Of a stretch of DNA of 64,000 nt, positions 17,279 to 26,817 are shown piece by piece. Below the pieces are notes generated by a model. It searched no databases. It saw only the letters and a list, made by a program, of their open reading frames with translations, and was not told the DNA's origin. Each line of letters opens with the position of its first letter. The first letter of the stretch is position 1. Origin of the DNA: Comamonas phosphati (GTDB lineage Bacteria > Pseudomonadota > Gammaproteobacteria > Burkholderiales > Burkholderiaceae_C); NCBI RefSeq assembly GCF_014637085.1, contig NZ_BMEU01000018.1, positions 1-64,000 on the forward strand, given 5' to 3'. A program made the translations under genes and the position numbers.

Positions 17279-18247
17279 ATGCGCAGCAAGCCACGCCAGC
17301 GCGGCGCGGCGCTGCTGGCCGCGATGCTCACCGTCACCCTGGTCGCCACGCTGGCGGCCTCGGCGCTGTGGCAGCAGTGGCGCGACGTGGAGATCGAGAC
17401 CGCGGAGCGCAACCGCGTGCAGGCCGGCTGGCTGCTGCTCGGAGCGCTGGACTGGTCCCGCGTGGTGCTGCAGGAAGACGGGCGCGCCAACCGCACCAAC
17501 CTGGTCGACCATCTGGGCGAGCCCTGGGCCGTGCCCTTGCAGGAAGCCAGGCTCTCGACCTTTCTGGCCGCGCAGAACAACATCAGCCAGGCCGAAGACG
17601 GCGGCGCCGACATGCTCGACGCCTTTCTGTCCGGGGAAATCATCGACCTCCAGTCGCGCCTGAACCTGCGCAACCTGCTCGACGACGCCGGCAAGGTCTA
17701 TACCGACGAAACCCTCAAACCCTTTGTGCGCCTGTTCGGCCGCCTGGGCCTGCCCTCCAGCGCGGTGCTGCAGATTGCCAACGGCCTGCAGCAGGCCCAG
17801 GGCAACAGCCCCGCCGCGCCGCTGATGCCGCGCACCGTGGCGCAACTGGCCTGGCTGGGCATCAACCCGCAGCTGATCGCCCGCATCGAACCCTATGTGA
17901 CCCTGCTGCCGCAGCGCACGGCCGTCAACCTCAACACCGCCAGCGCCGAGGTGATCTGGGCCAGCACCGAAAACCTGGACTGGGCCGGCGCCAACCAGTT
18001 GGTGCAGCAGCGCGCCTCCACCCCCTACAAATCGCTGGATGCTGCAGCCAAGTCCCTGGGCAAGCCCAATGTGTTCCAGAGCGACCGGCATGCCGTCTTC
18101 ACCCGCTACTTCGAGGCGCGCGGACGCTTGCGCCTGGGCGAGAACGTGCTGAGCCAGCGCTCCGTGCTGCTGCGCAACGACATGCAGGTCACGACGCTGT
18201 GGCAGGAGCACACGGACTGGGGTATGCCCGCGGTCCAGGCGCAATGA
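17279..18247 (+). CDS. gspK: Type II secretion minor pseudopilin GspK
   Basis: The 322-residue protein starts MRSKPRQRG followed by AALLAAMLTVTLVATLAAS. As in all GspK, position +5 of the mature protein is not Glu. The large alpha-helical domain includes ERNRVQAGWLLLGALDWSRV, the calcium-site region QSRLNLRNLL and the helix-hairpin-helix segment AVNLNTASAEVIWAS. GspK caps the pseudopilus tip. An in-frame GTG at 17261 would add six residues and is an alternative start. gspL follows after 56 bases. Confidence 0.93.
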   Translation: MRSKPRQRGAALLAAMLTVTLVATLAASALWQQWRDVEIETAERNRVQAGWLLLGALDWSRVVLQEDGRANRTNLVDHLGEPWAVPLQEARLSTFLAAQNNISQAEDGGADMLDAFLSGEIIDLQSRLNLRNLLDDAGKVYTDETLKPFVRLFGRLGLPSSAVLQIANGLQQAQGNSPAAPLMPRTVAQLAWLGINPQLIARIEPYVTLLPQRTAVNLNTASAEVIWASTENLDWAGANQLVQQRASTPYKSLDAAAKSLGKPNVFQSDRHAVFTRYFEARGRLRLGENVLSQRSVLLRNDMQVTTLWQEHTDWGMPAVQAQ

Positions 18248-18303
18248 CAGATTCAGTAACACCAACCGTCACACAGCCCCCATAGAATGCGCAGTTCCCC
18301 CTC

Positions 18304-19542
18304 ATGAGTTCACTGTTTCTTCTTCTGCCCGCGCCTGCCGCGAGCCCCACCGGCGAATACGCCTATGCCCAGAGCAGCGACGGCCAGCATGTGCAGCACA
18401 GCGGCCAGGCTGCGGCATCCATGCTGCCTGCTGCGGGGCGGGCAGATGCAGTCGTGGCCGTCGTGGCATGGCAGATGCTGTCCTGGCACCGGATTGCGCT
18501 GCCCCCGGGCCTGAACCCGCACAGCCGGCGCCAGCAGCCCCGCCTCAGGGCTGCCCTGGAAGGACTGCTGGAAGAGAAACTGCTGGACGATCCCCAGTCG
18601 CTGCATCTGGCACTGGCGCCGCAAATACATCAGGCCGAAAGCTGCTGGGTGGCCGTTTGCGACAAGCAATGGCTGCGCAGCCATCTGAAGCACCTGGAAG
18701 CCTCGGGCCATACCGTGGCCCGCTTGGTCCCCGAAATCGCACCGGCGGCCGAGGCCCGGCTCTGGGCCCTGGGCGATGCCGAGCAGCCCTGGCTGCTGGC
18801 CTGCGGCGTTCACGGCCTCAGCAGCCTCGCCAGCCTGCCCCTGAAAACCGATGCCTCCGTCATCGCCGCGCTGCTGGCCGCCTTGCCCGCCGATGCCGCC
18901 TTGCAGGCCGAGCCGCAGCTGACACGCCTGATGGAAGGGAACCAGGCCTGGAACCGGCCCGTGGAAATCCAGCCGCCGGCGCAGCGCCTGCTGGCTGCGG
19001 CCCGCAGCCCCTGGGATCTGGCCCAGTTCGAGTTCAACCTCGGCACCCGCACCCGCTGGCGCCGCCGGCTGCAGGAAGCCTGGCAAAGCTTCAGCCGCGC
19101 CCCGCAATGGCGGGCCGCCCGCTGGGGGGCCGCCCTGGCCGTCGCAGCCCAGCTCGTGGGACTCAATGCCTGGGCCTGGAAGGAAAACCGCGCCATCGAA
19201 CAGCGCCAGCAGCAGGCGGTGCAGACGCTCAAGGACACCTTCCCCCGGATTCCCGTCGTCGTCGACGCAGCGGTGCAGATGCAGCGCGAGCTTGACCTGC
19301 TGCGCAGCGCCTCGGGCGCGCTCTCGGCCGGCGACCTGGAGCCCTTGCTCGCGGCCAGTGCCCAGATTCCCGGCATCCAGGCCGCCACCGGCCTGCAGTA
19401 CCAGGAGCGCCAGCTGCGCATCCAGGGCCTGGCGCTGGACGGCCAGGCCGCTGCCGATGCGCAGCAGAGCCTGGCCGGCAGCGGCCTGCGGCTGGAGCGC
19501 TCCGGCAATGACTGGGTACTACAGGCTGAGGCCTCCCTATGA
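18304..19542 (+). CDS. gspL: Type II secretion inner-membrane protein GspL
   Basis: The 412-residue protein has the GspL plan. A cytoplasmic actin-like domain (about 1-240, including WHRIALPPGL and LEGLLEEKLLDDP) recruits the GspE ATPase. It is followed by one membrane helix (WGAALAVAAQLVGLNAWAW, about 278-297) and a small periplasmic ferredoxin-like domain that contacts GspM. The cytoplasmic part is Ala-rich and less conserved than other cluster members. It directly precedes gspM, with repeat copy 5 between. Confidence 0.9.
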   Translation: MSSLFLLLPAPAASPTGEYAYAQSSDGQHVQHSGQAAASMLPAAGRADAVVAVVAWQMLSWHRIALPPGLNPHSRRQQPRLRAALEGLLEEKLLDDPQSLHLALAPQIHQAESCWVAVCDKQWLRSHLKHLEASGHTVARLVPEIAPAAEARLWALGDAEQPWLLACGVHGLSSLASLPLKTDASVIAALLAALPADAALQAEPQLTRLMEGNQAWNRPVEIQPPAQRLLAAARSPWDLAQFEFNLGTRTRWRRRLQEAWQSFSRAPQWRAARWGAALAVAAQLVGLNAWAWKENRAIEQRQQQAVQTLKDTFPRIPVVVDAAVQMQRELDLLRSASGALSAGDLEPLLAASAQIPGIQAATGLQYQERQLRIQGLALDGQAAADAQQSLAGSGLRLERSGNDWVLQAEASL

Positions 19543-19544
19543 AA

Positions 19545-19622
19545 AATAACTCCCCACGCTCCCCACTGACGTGTGGTCGCTGCCCCTGCGGGAAGGGCTC
19601 TTTTCATCTTGGGGCGGCCCGG
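19545..19622 (+). repeat. Dispersed GC-rich repeat, copy 5 (gspL / gspM)
   Basis: CCCCACGCTCCCCACTGACG, TGTGGTCGCTGCCCC, and GGGGCGGCCCGGCG match parts of copy 2, so this is the short variant of the repeat. It ends immediately before the gspM start codon, so it also supplies the sequence upstream of that start. Confidence 0.65.
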
Positions 19623-19624
19623 CG

Positions 19625-20176
19625 ATGAAAACTTCCGCCTCTCTTGCCGCCCCGCTGGCCCAGGCACTGCAGCCGCTGCGCGCGCGCTGGCAGCAGTTGG
19701 CCGCCCGCGAGCAGAACCTGGTGCTGGCCGCCGGCGCCGTCGTCGCGCTGGCCCTGCTGTGGTCGCTGGCCGTCGCACCGGCGCTGCACAGCCTGGGCAC
19801 GGCACCGGCGCGCCATGCCCAGGCCGACCAGCAGCTGCAGCGCATGCTGAAGATGCAGGCCCAGGCGCAGCAGCTGCGCCAGCACGCCCCCTCACAGCCG
19901 CAGCCGGTGGGCAACACACAGGCCCTGCTGCAGCAATCGCTGCAGGCCGAGCTCGGTGCCAGCGCCAAGATGCAGTGGCTGGGCAACCGCGCCCAGGTCA
20001 CGCTGACGGCTGCGCCCGCGTCCGCCTTGGCCCGCTGGCTGGCACAGGTGCGGGACAACACGCATGCCGCGGCCTCGGAAATGAAGCTCAGCCGCGCGGC
20101 AGCCCCCGCCGCCGATGCAACGACCCGCTGGAGCGGCAGCCTGATGCTGGAGCTGCCGGACCGGGCCGCTCCGTAA
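19625..20176 (+). CDS. gspM: Type II secretion inner-membrane protein GspM
   Basis: The 183-residue protein has a short cytoplasmic N-terminus, one membrane helix (NLVLAAGAVVALALLWSLAV, about 35-55), a Gln-rich coiled-coil stretch (ADQQLQRMLKMQAQAQQL) and a C-terminal ferredoxin-like domain. GspM dimerises with GspL and anchors the platform. The start at 19625 is chosen because the upstream in-frame sequence is the dispersed repeat. gspN follows after 12 bases. Confidence 0.9.
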   Translation: MKTSASLAAPLAQALQPLRARWQQLAAREQNLVLAAGAVVALALLWSLAVAPALHSLGTAPARHAQADQQLQRMLKMQAQAQQLRQHAPSQPQPVGNTQALLQQSLQAELGASAKMQWLGNRAQVTLTAAPASALARWLAQVRDNTHAAASEMKLSRAAAPAADATTRWSGSLMLELPDRAAP

Positions 20177-20188
20177 GAACTCCAGCTC

Positions 20189-21013
20189 ATGCGCGCCCCC
20201 CCCCTCACCACTCCGCATTTCCGCCGCCTTGGGCCGGATGACGGGGTACGCGCGCCGCGCCGCTGGGCCTTTGCCGGTGCGCTGCTGGGCCTGCTGGCCA
20301 GCGCCACGCTCTGGGCGCCGGCCTCATGGTTGTCGCAGGCCATCCAGGCCGCCACGCAAGGCCAGGTGCAGTTGCAGGAACCGCGCGGCACGGTGTGGAA
20401 CGGCTCGGCCCGGCTGGTGCTGACCGGCGGCGCCGACAGCCACGACCAGGCCGCACTGCCGACCCGGCTGCAATGGCAGCTGCGCCCGCACTGGACAGGC
20501 GCCCGGATCAGCGTACAAAGCGACTGCTGCACGGCAGCGCCCATGACGGCGCAGCTGCATGCCGGCCCTGGCGGCGTGTCCGCCCTGGTCGACGACGGCC
20601 AGCTGCGCCTGCCGGCCGAGCTGCTGTCCGGCCTGGGCACGCCATGGAACACCGTGGCCCTGCAAGGCCAGCTGCGCCTGTACACCCTGGGCCTGCAGCT
20701 GCACTACCGCGCCGGGGCCCTGCACAACCAGGGGCGCACGCGCCTGGAAGCCCTGGCCGTCTCCTCGCGCCTGTCGCCGCTGCGCCCCTTGGGCAGCTAC
20801 CGGCTGGACCTGGACGGCGGCGACAACACCAGCCTCGCGCTGTCCACGCTCAGCGGCGATCTGCAGCTCAGCGGCCAGGGGCAGTGGGTGGGATCGCGCC
20901 TGCACTTCACGGGCCAGGCATCGGCCAACCCGGAGCACGAGGCCGCCCTGTCCAATCTGCTCAATATTCTGGGACGCCGCCAGGGCGCGCGTTCCATCAT
21001 CACCTTTGGTTGA
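20189..21013 (+). CDS. gspN: Type II secretion protein GspN
   Basis: The 274-residue protein has one N-terminal membrane helix (WAFAGALLGLLASATLW, about 26-42) and a periplasmic domain with the GspN pattern LQEPRGTVWNGSARLVL, VDDGQLRLPAELL and LSTLSGDLQLSGQGQW. GspN is present only in some type II systems and its precise job is not established. It contains a CC pair near residue 112 in the periplasmic part. It ends 3 bases before gspD, so the two are tightly coupled. Confidence 0.88.
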   Translation: MRAPPLTTPHFRRLGPDDGVRAPRRWAFAGALLGLLASATLWAPASWLSQAIQAATQGQVQLQEPRGTVWNGSARLVLTGGADSHDQAALPTRLQWQLRPHWTGARISVQSDCCTAAPMTAQLHAGPGGVSALVDDGQLRLPAELLSGLGTPWNTVALQGQLRLYTLGLQLHYRAGALHNQGRTRLEALAVSSRLSPLRPLGSYRLDLDGGDNTSLALSTLSGDLQLSGQGQWVGSRLHFTGQASANPEHEAALSNLLNILGRRQGARSIITFG

Positions 21014-21016
21014 CCC

Positions 21017-23338
21017 ATGAATCCGCACTCGACTTCCGCCTGGCGCAACACTCTGCATTCCATAGCAGCCGCGGCGCTTTTTGCCTGCGTTACAGCGCCA
21101 ATTCATGCGCAAACCCAAGCTGCGCCTGCGAATCCCACTCCCAGTTTGCGACCGGGCGAGCCCGTCACGCTGAACTTCACCAACGCCGACATCGAAGCCG
21201 TCTCGCGCGCCATTGCCGCCATCACCAACCGCAACGTGGTGGTCGATCCGCGCGTCAAGGGACAGATCACGCTGCTGACCGACAAGGCCGTGCCGCCGGC
21301 CACGGCCTACCAGCAGTTCCTGGCCGCGCTGCGCATGCAGGGCTTTACCGTGGTCGAGACGGCCGGCCTGTACAAGGTCATTCCCGAGGCCGATGCCAAA
21401 CTGCAGGCCAATGAGGTCGCCATCAGCCAGGGCGGCCGCGGCAGCCGCGCGAGCGGCGGGCAGATCGTCACCCAGATCTTCAAGCTCAACTACGAGAGCG
21501 CAGCCAACCTGGTGCCCGTGCTGCGGCCGCTGATCAGTCCCAACAACACCATCAACGTCAACCCCGGCAACAACTCCCTGGTCATCACCGACTACGCGGA
21601 CAACATCCAGCGCATCTCGCGCATCGTGGCCAGCATGGACGTCTCCAACGCCACCGATGTGGAGGTGATCGCGCTGCGCCATGCCGTGGCCGTCGACATG
21701 GTGGCCCTGGTCAATCGCCTGATCGAAGGCGGCGGCGCCACGGCCGGCGCCGTGCCGACGGCGGCGGGCGCCACGGCGGGCCAGACCGACAACAGCTTCC
21801 GCACCTCCATCCTGGCCGAGCCGCGCAGCAATTCGATACTGGTACGCGCCGCCAACCCGGCGCGCCTGGCGCAGATCCGCTCGCTGATCGCGCGCCTGGA
21901 CCAGCCCGCCATGGTGGGCGGCGGCGATGAAGGCAACATCCACGTGATCTACCTGAAAAACGCCGATGCCGTGGCGCTGGCGGCGACGCTGCGCGCCGCC
22001 ATCAACGCCCAGACCACGGCGACGGCTGCGGCGGCCGGCGGCAACGCAACGGCCACCGCCGCGGCGGCCACGGGCGGCGGCGGCGCGACCCAGCCCGTCA
22101 TCTCGCGCGGCACCGACGGCACGGCCACCATGGGCATGGGCGGCTCCAGCGGCGCCTCCTTTGGCAGCAACGGCCCCAGCGCGCAGTTCGGCATTGCCCA
22201 TCAGCCGTCCACGGGCGGCATGATCCAGGCCGACCCCAACACCAACTCGCTGATCATCACGGCGGCGCCGCCGCTGTACCGCCAGTTGCGCGCCGTGATC
22301 GACCGGCTGGACGGACGCCGCGCCCAGGTGCTGATCGAGGCCATGATCGTCGAGGTCAATGCCAACAAGCTGGCCCAGTTCGGCGTGCAGTGGAACTCCA
22401 TCCTGCGCAGCGGCGGCCGCGTGGTGGGTGTGCTAGGCAACAATTCCAGCGTGGCCGGCGCCAACATCCTGGGCCTGCTCAACCTCGTCAAGGACGGCAA
22501 CATCAATTCCAGCGCCATCAGCGACCCGTCCTCGCTGCGCGGCACCAACCTGGGCCTCACGCAGCGCGTGAACGGCCAGGACACGCTGGGCATGCTGGCC
22601 AACTTCCTGCAGGGCGACAACGACGCCAACGTGCTGTCCACGCCCAATCTGATGACGCTGGACAACGAGGAGGCCCGCATCACCGTGGGCCAGACCGTGC
22701 CCTTCCCCACGGGCTCCTATGCCAACTCCACGGGCAGCTCCACCGTCAACCCTTTCACCACCATCGAGCGCAAGGACGTGGGCATCGTGCTGCGCGTGCG
22801 CCCGCAGATCAACGAGAACGGCACGGTCAAGCTGGCGGTCTACCAGGAAGCCTCCAGCATCGACGAATCCACCCGCAAGGACACCAACGGCGCCATCACC
22901 AACAAGCGCTCCATCGAGTCCAACGTGCTGGTCGAGGACGGGGGCATCGTGGTGCTGGGCGGCCTGATCGAGGACCGCTATTCCCAGGCCGAGGACCGCG
23001 TGCCCCTGCTGGGCGACATCCCGGTGGTGGGCAATCTGTTTCGCAACACCAACCGCCAGCGCAAGAAGACCAATCTCATGGTGTTCCTGCGCCCCGTGGT
23101 CATGCGCGATGCCGCGGCGTCCACCCAGGTCTCGCAGGATCGCTACGAGGCCATCCGCGCCGAGCAGCAGACCGTGCAGCCCGAGGCCAACTGGCTGCTG
23201 CGCTCGGTCAGCGGCGCGCCCACGCTGCCCGCGCTGACCTCCGCGCCCCAGCCCGGCCAGCCCGCGGCCGACGACAAGCCGGCACAGATCCCGCCGGCAT
23301 CGCCGGCTCCCGCCGCCACGCCGCCGGGCACGCTGTAA
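21017..23338 (+). CDS. gspD: Type II secretion secretin GspD
   Basis: The 773-residue secretin has a signal peptide (residues 1-33, ending TAPIHAQ). Domain N0 begins at VTLNFTNADIEAVSRAIAA, and N1-N3 follow with typical LNYESAANLVPVLRP and ALRHAVAVDMV repeats. The C-terminal secretin domain contains VEAMIVEVNANKLAQFG-like strands, VGQTVPFPTGSY, and the signature VEDGGIVVLGGLIEDR. It forms the outer-membrane channel. An Ala/Gly/Thr-rich insertion of about 65 residues (about 330-395) interrupts the N3 region. The C-terminal 60 residues are Pro/Ala-rich and may be the pilotin-binding part. Confidence 0.96.
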   Translation: MNPHSTSAWRNTLHSIAAAALFACVTAPIHAQTQAAPANPTPSLRPGEPVTLNFTNADIEAVSRAIAAITNRNVVVDPRVKGQITLLTDKAVPPATAYQQFLAALRMQGFTVVETAGLYKVIPEADAKLQANEVAISQGGRGSRASGGQIVTQIFKLNYESAANLVPVLRPLISPNNTINVNPGNNSLVITDYADNIQRISRIVASMDVSNATDVEVIALRHAVAVDMVALVNRLIEGGGATAGAVPTAAGATAGQTDNSFRTSILAEPRSNSILVRAANPARLAQIRSLIARLDQPAMVGGGDEGNIHVIYLKNADAVALAATLRAAINAQTTATAAAAGGNATATAAAATGGGGATQPVISRGTDGTATMGMGGSSGASFGSNGPSAQFGIAHQPSTGGMIQADPNTNSLIITAAPPLYRQLRAVIDRLDGRRAQVLIEAMIVEVNANKLAQFGVQWNSILRSGGRVVGVLGNNSSVAGANILGLLNLVKDGNINSSAISDPSSLRGTNLGLTQRVNGQDTLGMLANFLQGDNDANVLSTPNLMTLDNEEARITVGQTVPFPTGSYANSTGSSTVNPFTTIERKDVGIVLRVRPQINENGTVKLAVYQEASSIDESTRKDTNGAITNKRSIESNVLVEDGGIVVLGGLIEDRYSQAEDRVPLLGDIPVVGNLFRNTNRQRKKTNLMVFLRPVVMRDAAASTQVSQDRYEAIRAEQQTVQPEANWLLRSVSGAPTLPALTSAPQPGQPAADDKPAQIPPASPAPAATPPGTL

Positions 23339-23359
23339 GCGCAGGCTCCGGACATCACC

Positions 23360-24721
23360 ATGCGCTACCCACTGCCTTACGCCTTTGCCCGCAGCAGCCA
23401 GCTGCTTGTGGAAGATGACGGCCAGGAGCTGCTGCTGTGGCACGGCCCGCAGCCCGACTGGCCGGCCCTCTCCGAGGTGCAGCGCAAGCATGGCGTGCAA
23501 CGCTGGCAGATGCTGGACGCCACGGCGCTGGCGCATCGCATCAGCGCCGCCTATTCGCAAAGCGAGTCCAGCGCCGCCCTGGTGGTCAGCGAGGTCGAGT
23601 CGGACGCCGACCTCTCGCGCATGATGCAGGAGCTGCCCGCCGTGGAGGACCTGCTGGAAACCGCCGACGACGCGCCCATCATCCGCATGCTCAACGCCCT
23701 GCTCACCCAGGCCGCGCGCGACGGCGCCAGCGATATCCACATCGAGCCCTACGAGCGCCACTCCAGCGTGCGCTTTCGCGTGGACGGCGACCTGCGCGAA
23801 GTCGTGCAGCCCAACCGCGCGCTGCATGCAGCACTGATCTCGCGCCTGAAGATCATGGCCGACCTGGACATCGCCGAAAAGCGCCTGCCCCAGGACGGCC
23901 GCATCAGCCTGCGCCTGGGCACGCGCGCCATCGACGTGCGCGTCTCCACCCTGCCCAGCGCCCATGGCGAGCGCGCCGTGCTGCGCCTGCTCGACAAGAG
24001 CGAGAGCAAGCTCAGCCTCGAAGCCGTGGGCATGCAAGGCCAGACCCTGGCCCGCTTCACGCACCTGACGGCCCAACCCCACGGCATCGTGCTCGTCACC
24101 GGCCCCACGGGTTCGGGCAAGACCACCACGCTGTACGCGGCGCTGCAGCGCATGGATGCCGGCCACAACAACATCATGACGGTGGAGGACCCCATCGAGT
24201 ACGAGCTGGCCGGCGTGGGCCAGACCCAGGTCAACGCCCGCATCGAGCTGACCTTTGCCAAGGCTTTGCGCGCCATACTGCGCCAGGACCCGGACGTGAT
24301 CATGATCGGCGAAATCCGCGACTTCGAGACCGCGCAGATCGCCATCCAGGCCTCGCTCACGGGCCATCTGGTGCTGGCCACGCTGCACACCAACGACGCG
24401 GCCAGCGCCGTGACGCGCCTGATCGACATGGGCGTGGAGCCGTTCCTGCTCTCGTCCTCGCTGCTGGGCGTGCTGGCCCAGCGCCTGGTCAGAAAGATCG
24501 ACAGCAACGAGCCCAGCGGCTACAAGGGCCGCACGGGAATTTTCGAGATGCTGGTGGTGGACGACGCCATCCGCGCGCAAATCCACCGCCAGGCCAGCGA
24601 GGCCGAAATCCGCGACACCGCCCTGGCCGCCGGCATGCGCCTGATGCGCGACGACGGCGAGCGCCTGGTGCGCGAAGGCATCACCACGCGCGAGGAAGTG
24701 CTGCGCGTGACCAGGGACTGA
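23360..24721 (+). CDS. gspE: Type II secretion ATPase GspE lacking the zinc domain
   Basis: The 453-residue cytoplasmic ATPase powers pseudopilus assembly. Walker A is [10 protein letters not shown] at 248-257, the Asp box is [20 protein letters not shown] around 306-325, and the His box is [11 protein letters not shown] around 337-347. What is missing is the four-cysteine zinc loop normally inserted between LAQRLVR and GYxGRTG: here only KIDSNEPS (379-386) joins the two. The protein is correspondingly about 35-40 residues shorter than usual. The reading frame is intact and flanking motifs are perfect, so this looks like a tolerated deletion. gspF is not next to it; repeat copy 6 and two metabolic genes intervene. 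Confidence 0.95.
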   Translation: MRYPLPYAFARSSQLLVEDDGQELLLWHGPQPDWPALSEVQRKHGVQRWQMLDATALAHRISAAYSQSESSAALVVSEVESDADLSRMMQELPAVEDLLETADDAPIIRMLNALLTQAARDGASDIHIEPYERHSSVRFRVDGDLREVVQPNRALHAALISRLKIMADLDIAEKRLPQDGRISLRLGTRAIDVRVSTLPSAHGERAVLRLLDKSESKLSLEAVGMQGQTLARFTHLTAQPHGIVLVTGPTGSGKTTTLYAALQRMDAGHNNIMTVEDPIEYELAGVGQTQVNARIELTFAKALRAILRQDPDVIMIGEIRDFETAQIAIQASLTGHLVLATLHTNDAASAVTRLIDMGVEPFLLSSSLLGVLAQRLVRKIDSNEPSGYKGRTGIFEMLVVDDAIRAQIHRQASEAEIRDTALAAGMRLMRDDGERLVREGITTREEVLRVTRD

Positions 24722-24835
24722 TCCCCAGAAACCAGATCCCCCCTGAGGCGCTACGCGCCTTCCCCCCAGGGGGACAACGGCCTTTGCTGCGGGGCGGCCC
24801 TTGCTGGCCGTCCCGCTGTTGGGCCGCGCCGGTTT
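24722..24835 (+). repeat. Dispersed GC-rich repeat, copy 6 (gspE / LLM gene)
   Basis: The copy runs GAGGCGCTACGCGCCTTCCC, GGGGGACAACGGCCTTTGCT, GCGGGGCGGCCCTTGCTGGC and TTGGGCCGCGCCGGTTTTA. It is the closest match to copies 3 and 8. Confidence 0.85.
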
Positions 24836-24890
24836 TATGCATGATGACCGTTGCCTGCAAGGGATATTGCCGCTGGCAAGAATGCTTTGC

Positions 24891-25895
24891 ATGACTACGA
24901 CTTCCAAGCGTCCCGCCCTGTCCATGCTCGATCTGGTCGCCGTGCGCGAAGGCGGCACCGTGGCCGATGCGCTGCAGATCGCCGTGCGCACCGCCCAGTG
25001 CGCCGAACGCCTGGGCTTTGCCCGCTACTGGCTGGCCGAGCACCACAACATGCCGGGCATCGCCAGTTCGGCCACGGCCGTGCTGATCGGCCATATCGCG
25101 GGCAGCACCGCCAAGATCCGCGTCGGCTCGGGCGGCATCATGCTGCCCAACCACGCGCCCCTGGTCGTGGCCGAGGCCTTCGGCACGCTGGCCGAGCTGT
25201 ACCCGGGCCGCATCGACCTGGGCCTGGGCCGCGCGCCCGGCACCGACGGCCCCACCATGCGCGCGCTGCGGCGCGACCGCGTGGAGACCGAGGAAGACTT
25301 CCCGCGCGACGTGCAGGAGCTGCAGCGCCTGCTGGGCCCGGCCCAGCCCGGCCAGCGCATCGTGGCCATGCCGGGCGCGGGCACCAACGTGCCCATCTGG
25401 CTGCTGGGCTCCAGCCTGTTCTCGGCCCAGCTGGCCGCGCATCTGGGCCTGCCCTATGCCTTTGCCTCGCACTTCGCGCCGCGCATGCTGCACCAGGCCC
25501 TGGCCATTTACCGCCAGACGTTCAAGCCCAGCGCCACGCTGGCCAAGCCCTATGCCATCGTCGGCGTGCCCGTGATCGCTGCGCCCACCGATGCCGAGGC
25601 GCAGCTCCTGGCCAGCAGCACCTACCAGCGCGTGCTGGGCATTCTGACCGGCAACCGCACGCGGCTGCTGCCGCCCGTCGAGGGCTTCATGGAGCAGATT
25701 TCGGAGCGCGAACGCGCGGCCATCGCGGACTTTCTCGCGGTCGGCGTGATCGGCGGCCCGGATACCGTGCGCCAGGGCCTGCAGGCGCTGGCCGACGCCA
25801 CCCAGGCAGACGAATTCATGCTGGTCAGCGATGTGTTCGACGCCGACCGGCGCCTGCGCAGCCTGGAGATCACCGCCCAGACCCTGCGAGGCTGA
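24891..25895 (+). CDS. LLM-class flavin-dependent oxidoreductase
   Basis: The 334-residue bacterial-luciferase-like monooxygenase starts [19 protein letters not shown] and carries [57 protein letters not shown] and a C-terminal [17 protein letters not shown]. These are the markers of the YhbW-like branch. Such enzymes oxidise substrates with reduced FMN; the substrate here is unknown. The start at 24891 avoids the repeat-derived extension. It and the next SDR gene interrupt the secretion cluster between gspE and gspF, with no functional link visible. Confidence 0.88.
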   Translation: MTTTSKRPALSMLDLVAVREGGTVADALQIAVRTAQCAERLGFARYWLAEHHNMPGIASSATAVLIGHIAGSTAKIRVGSGGIMLPNHAPLVVAEAFGTLAELYPGRIDLGLGRAPGTDGPTMRALRRDRVETEEDFPRDVQELQRLLGPAQPGQRIVAMPGAGTNVPIWLLGSSLFSAQLAAHLGLPYAFASHFAPRMLHQALAIYRQTFKPSATLAKPYAIVGVPVIAAPTDAEAQLLASSTYQRVLGILTGNRTRLLPPVEGFMEQISERERAAIADFLAVGVIGGPDTVRQGLQALADATQADEFMLVSDVFDADRRLRSLEITAQTLRG

Positions 25896-25910
25896 AGCGC
25901 CAGGGTCCCG

Positions 25911-26660
25911 CTAGCGCGCCAGGTAGCCGCCATCGACCGGATAATAGGCTCCCGTGACGAATGAGGCCCGGTCGCTGGCCAGCCAGGCCACCAGCTCGGC
26001 CACCTCCTCGGGGCGGCCCAGCCGGCCTACGGGGTGGCTCGCCACCAGTTGGGCATGGGCTGCGGGGTCCTGCTCCAGGCGGCTGATGAGCGGCGTCTGT
26101 ATGAATGCCGGCCCCACGGCGTTGACGCGCACGCCCTGCTGCGCATATTCCAGCGCCGCGGCCTTGGTCAGGCCAAGCACGCCGTGCTTGGCCGCCACGT
26201 AGGCCGGCGCCCCGGCAAAGCCCACGGTGCCGAGTATGGAGGCCATGTTGATGATGGAGCCGCCTGCGCTCTTGAGCATGGCGGCGATCTGGTACTTGCA
26301 GCCATAGAAGACGCCCGAGAGGTTCAGGCGCAGCACCTGTTCCCAAGCATCGAGCGGATAGTCGGCCGTCGGCGCGCTCTCGCCGCCGATGCCTGCGTTG
26401 TTGCAGGCCACGTCGAGACGGCCGAACTGGCGCATGATCTGCGCCACCAGCTCCTCATGGTCGGGGGCGCTGCCGGCGTCGCAGCGCAGGCACAGCGCCT
26501 CGCCGCCAAGCTCCATGATCTGGGCTGCCGTTTCCAGGCTGCCGCCTTCGTCGATGTCGGCCACCACCACACTGGCGCCCTCACGCGCCAGCACCATGGC
26601 CACCGCACGTCCTATGCCCGATGCTGCTCCGGTCACCAGTGCCACTTTGTTCTTCAGCAT
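25911..26660 (-). CDS. SDR-family NAD(P)-dependent oxidoreductase
   Basis: The 249-residue classical short-chain dehydrogenase has the cofactor motif [15 protein letters not shown] at residues 8-22, NNAGIGGE near 88, catalytic Ser near 139 and YVAAK at about 154-158. Its closest described groups are glucose 1-dehydrogenase-like and cyclopentanol-type SDRs, but substrate cannot be assigned. An Asp in VVADIDEGG suggests preference for NAD. A strong ribosome site (AAGGAG) precedes the ATG at 26660. It lies on the strand opposite to its neighbours and converges with the LLM gene. Confidence 0.9.
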   Translation of the reverse strand: MLKNKVALVTGAASGIGRAVAMVLAREGASVVVADIDEGGSLETAAQIMELGGEALCLRCDAGSAPDHEELVAQIMRQFGRLDVACNNAGIGGESAPTADYPLDAWEQVLRLNLSGVFYGCKYQIAAMLKSAGGSIINMASILGTVGFAGAPAYVAAKHGVLGLTKAAALEYAQQGVRVNAVGPAFIQTPLISRLEQDPAAHAQLVASHPVGRLGRPEEVAELVAWLASDRASFVTGAYYPVDGGYLAR

Positions 26661-26817
26661 TGCAGATCTCCTTCTGCCCGTTTCGGATGAGGCATTCATT
26701 CTGATACAGCACAATCTCCCATACATGATGCACATACGGCCCTGCCCGAAGCCTGGCTGACATCAACAAGCGCTAACATCGTGGCTGAATCCACTCACCG
26801 ACCGAACCGCCGCGCGC

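Noticed and set aside
20324-24991. Two long minus-strand frames opposite gspN, gspD and gspE
   Set aside because: They are antisense shadows with low-complexity Gly/His/Gln/Ala translations, and the plus strand carries intact secretion genes.
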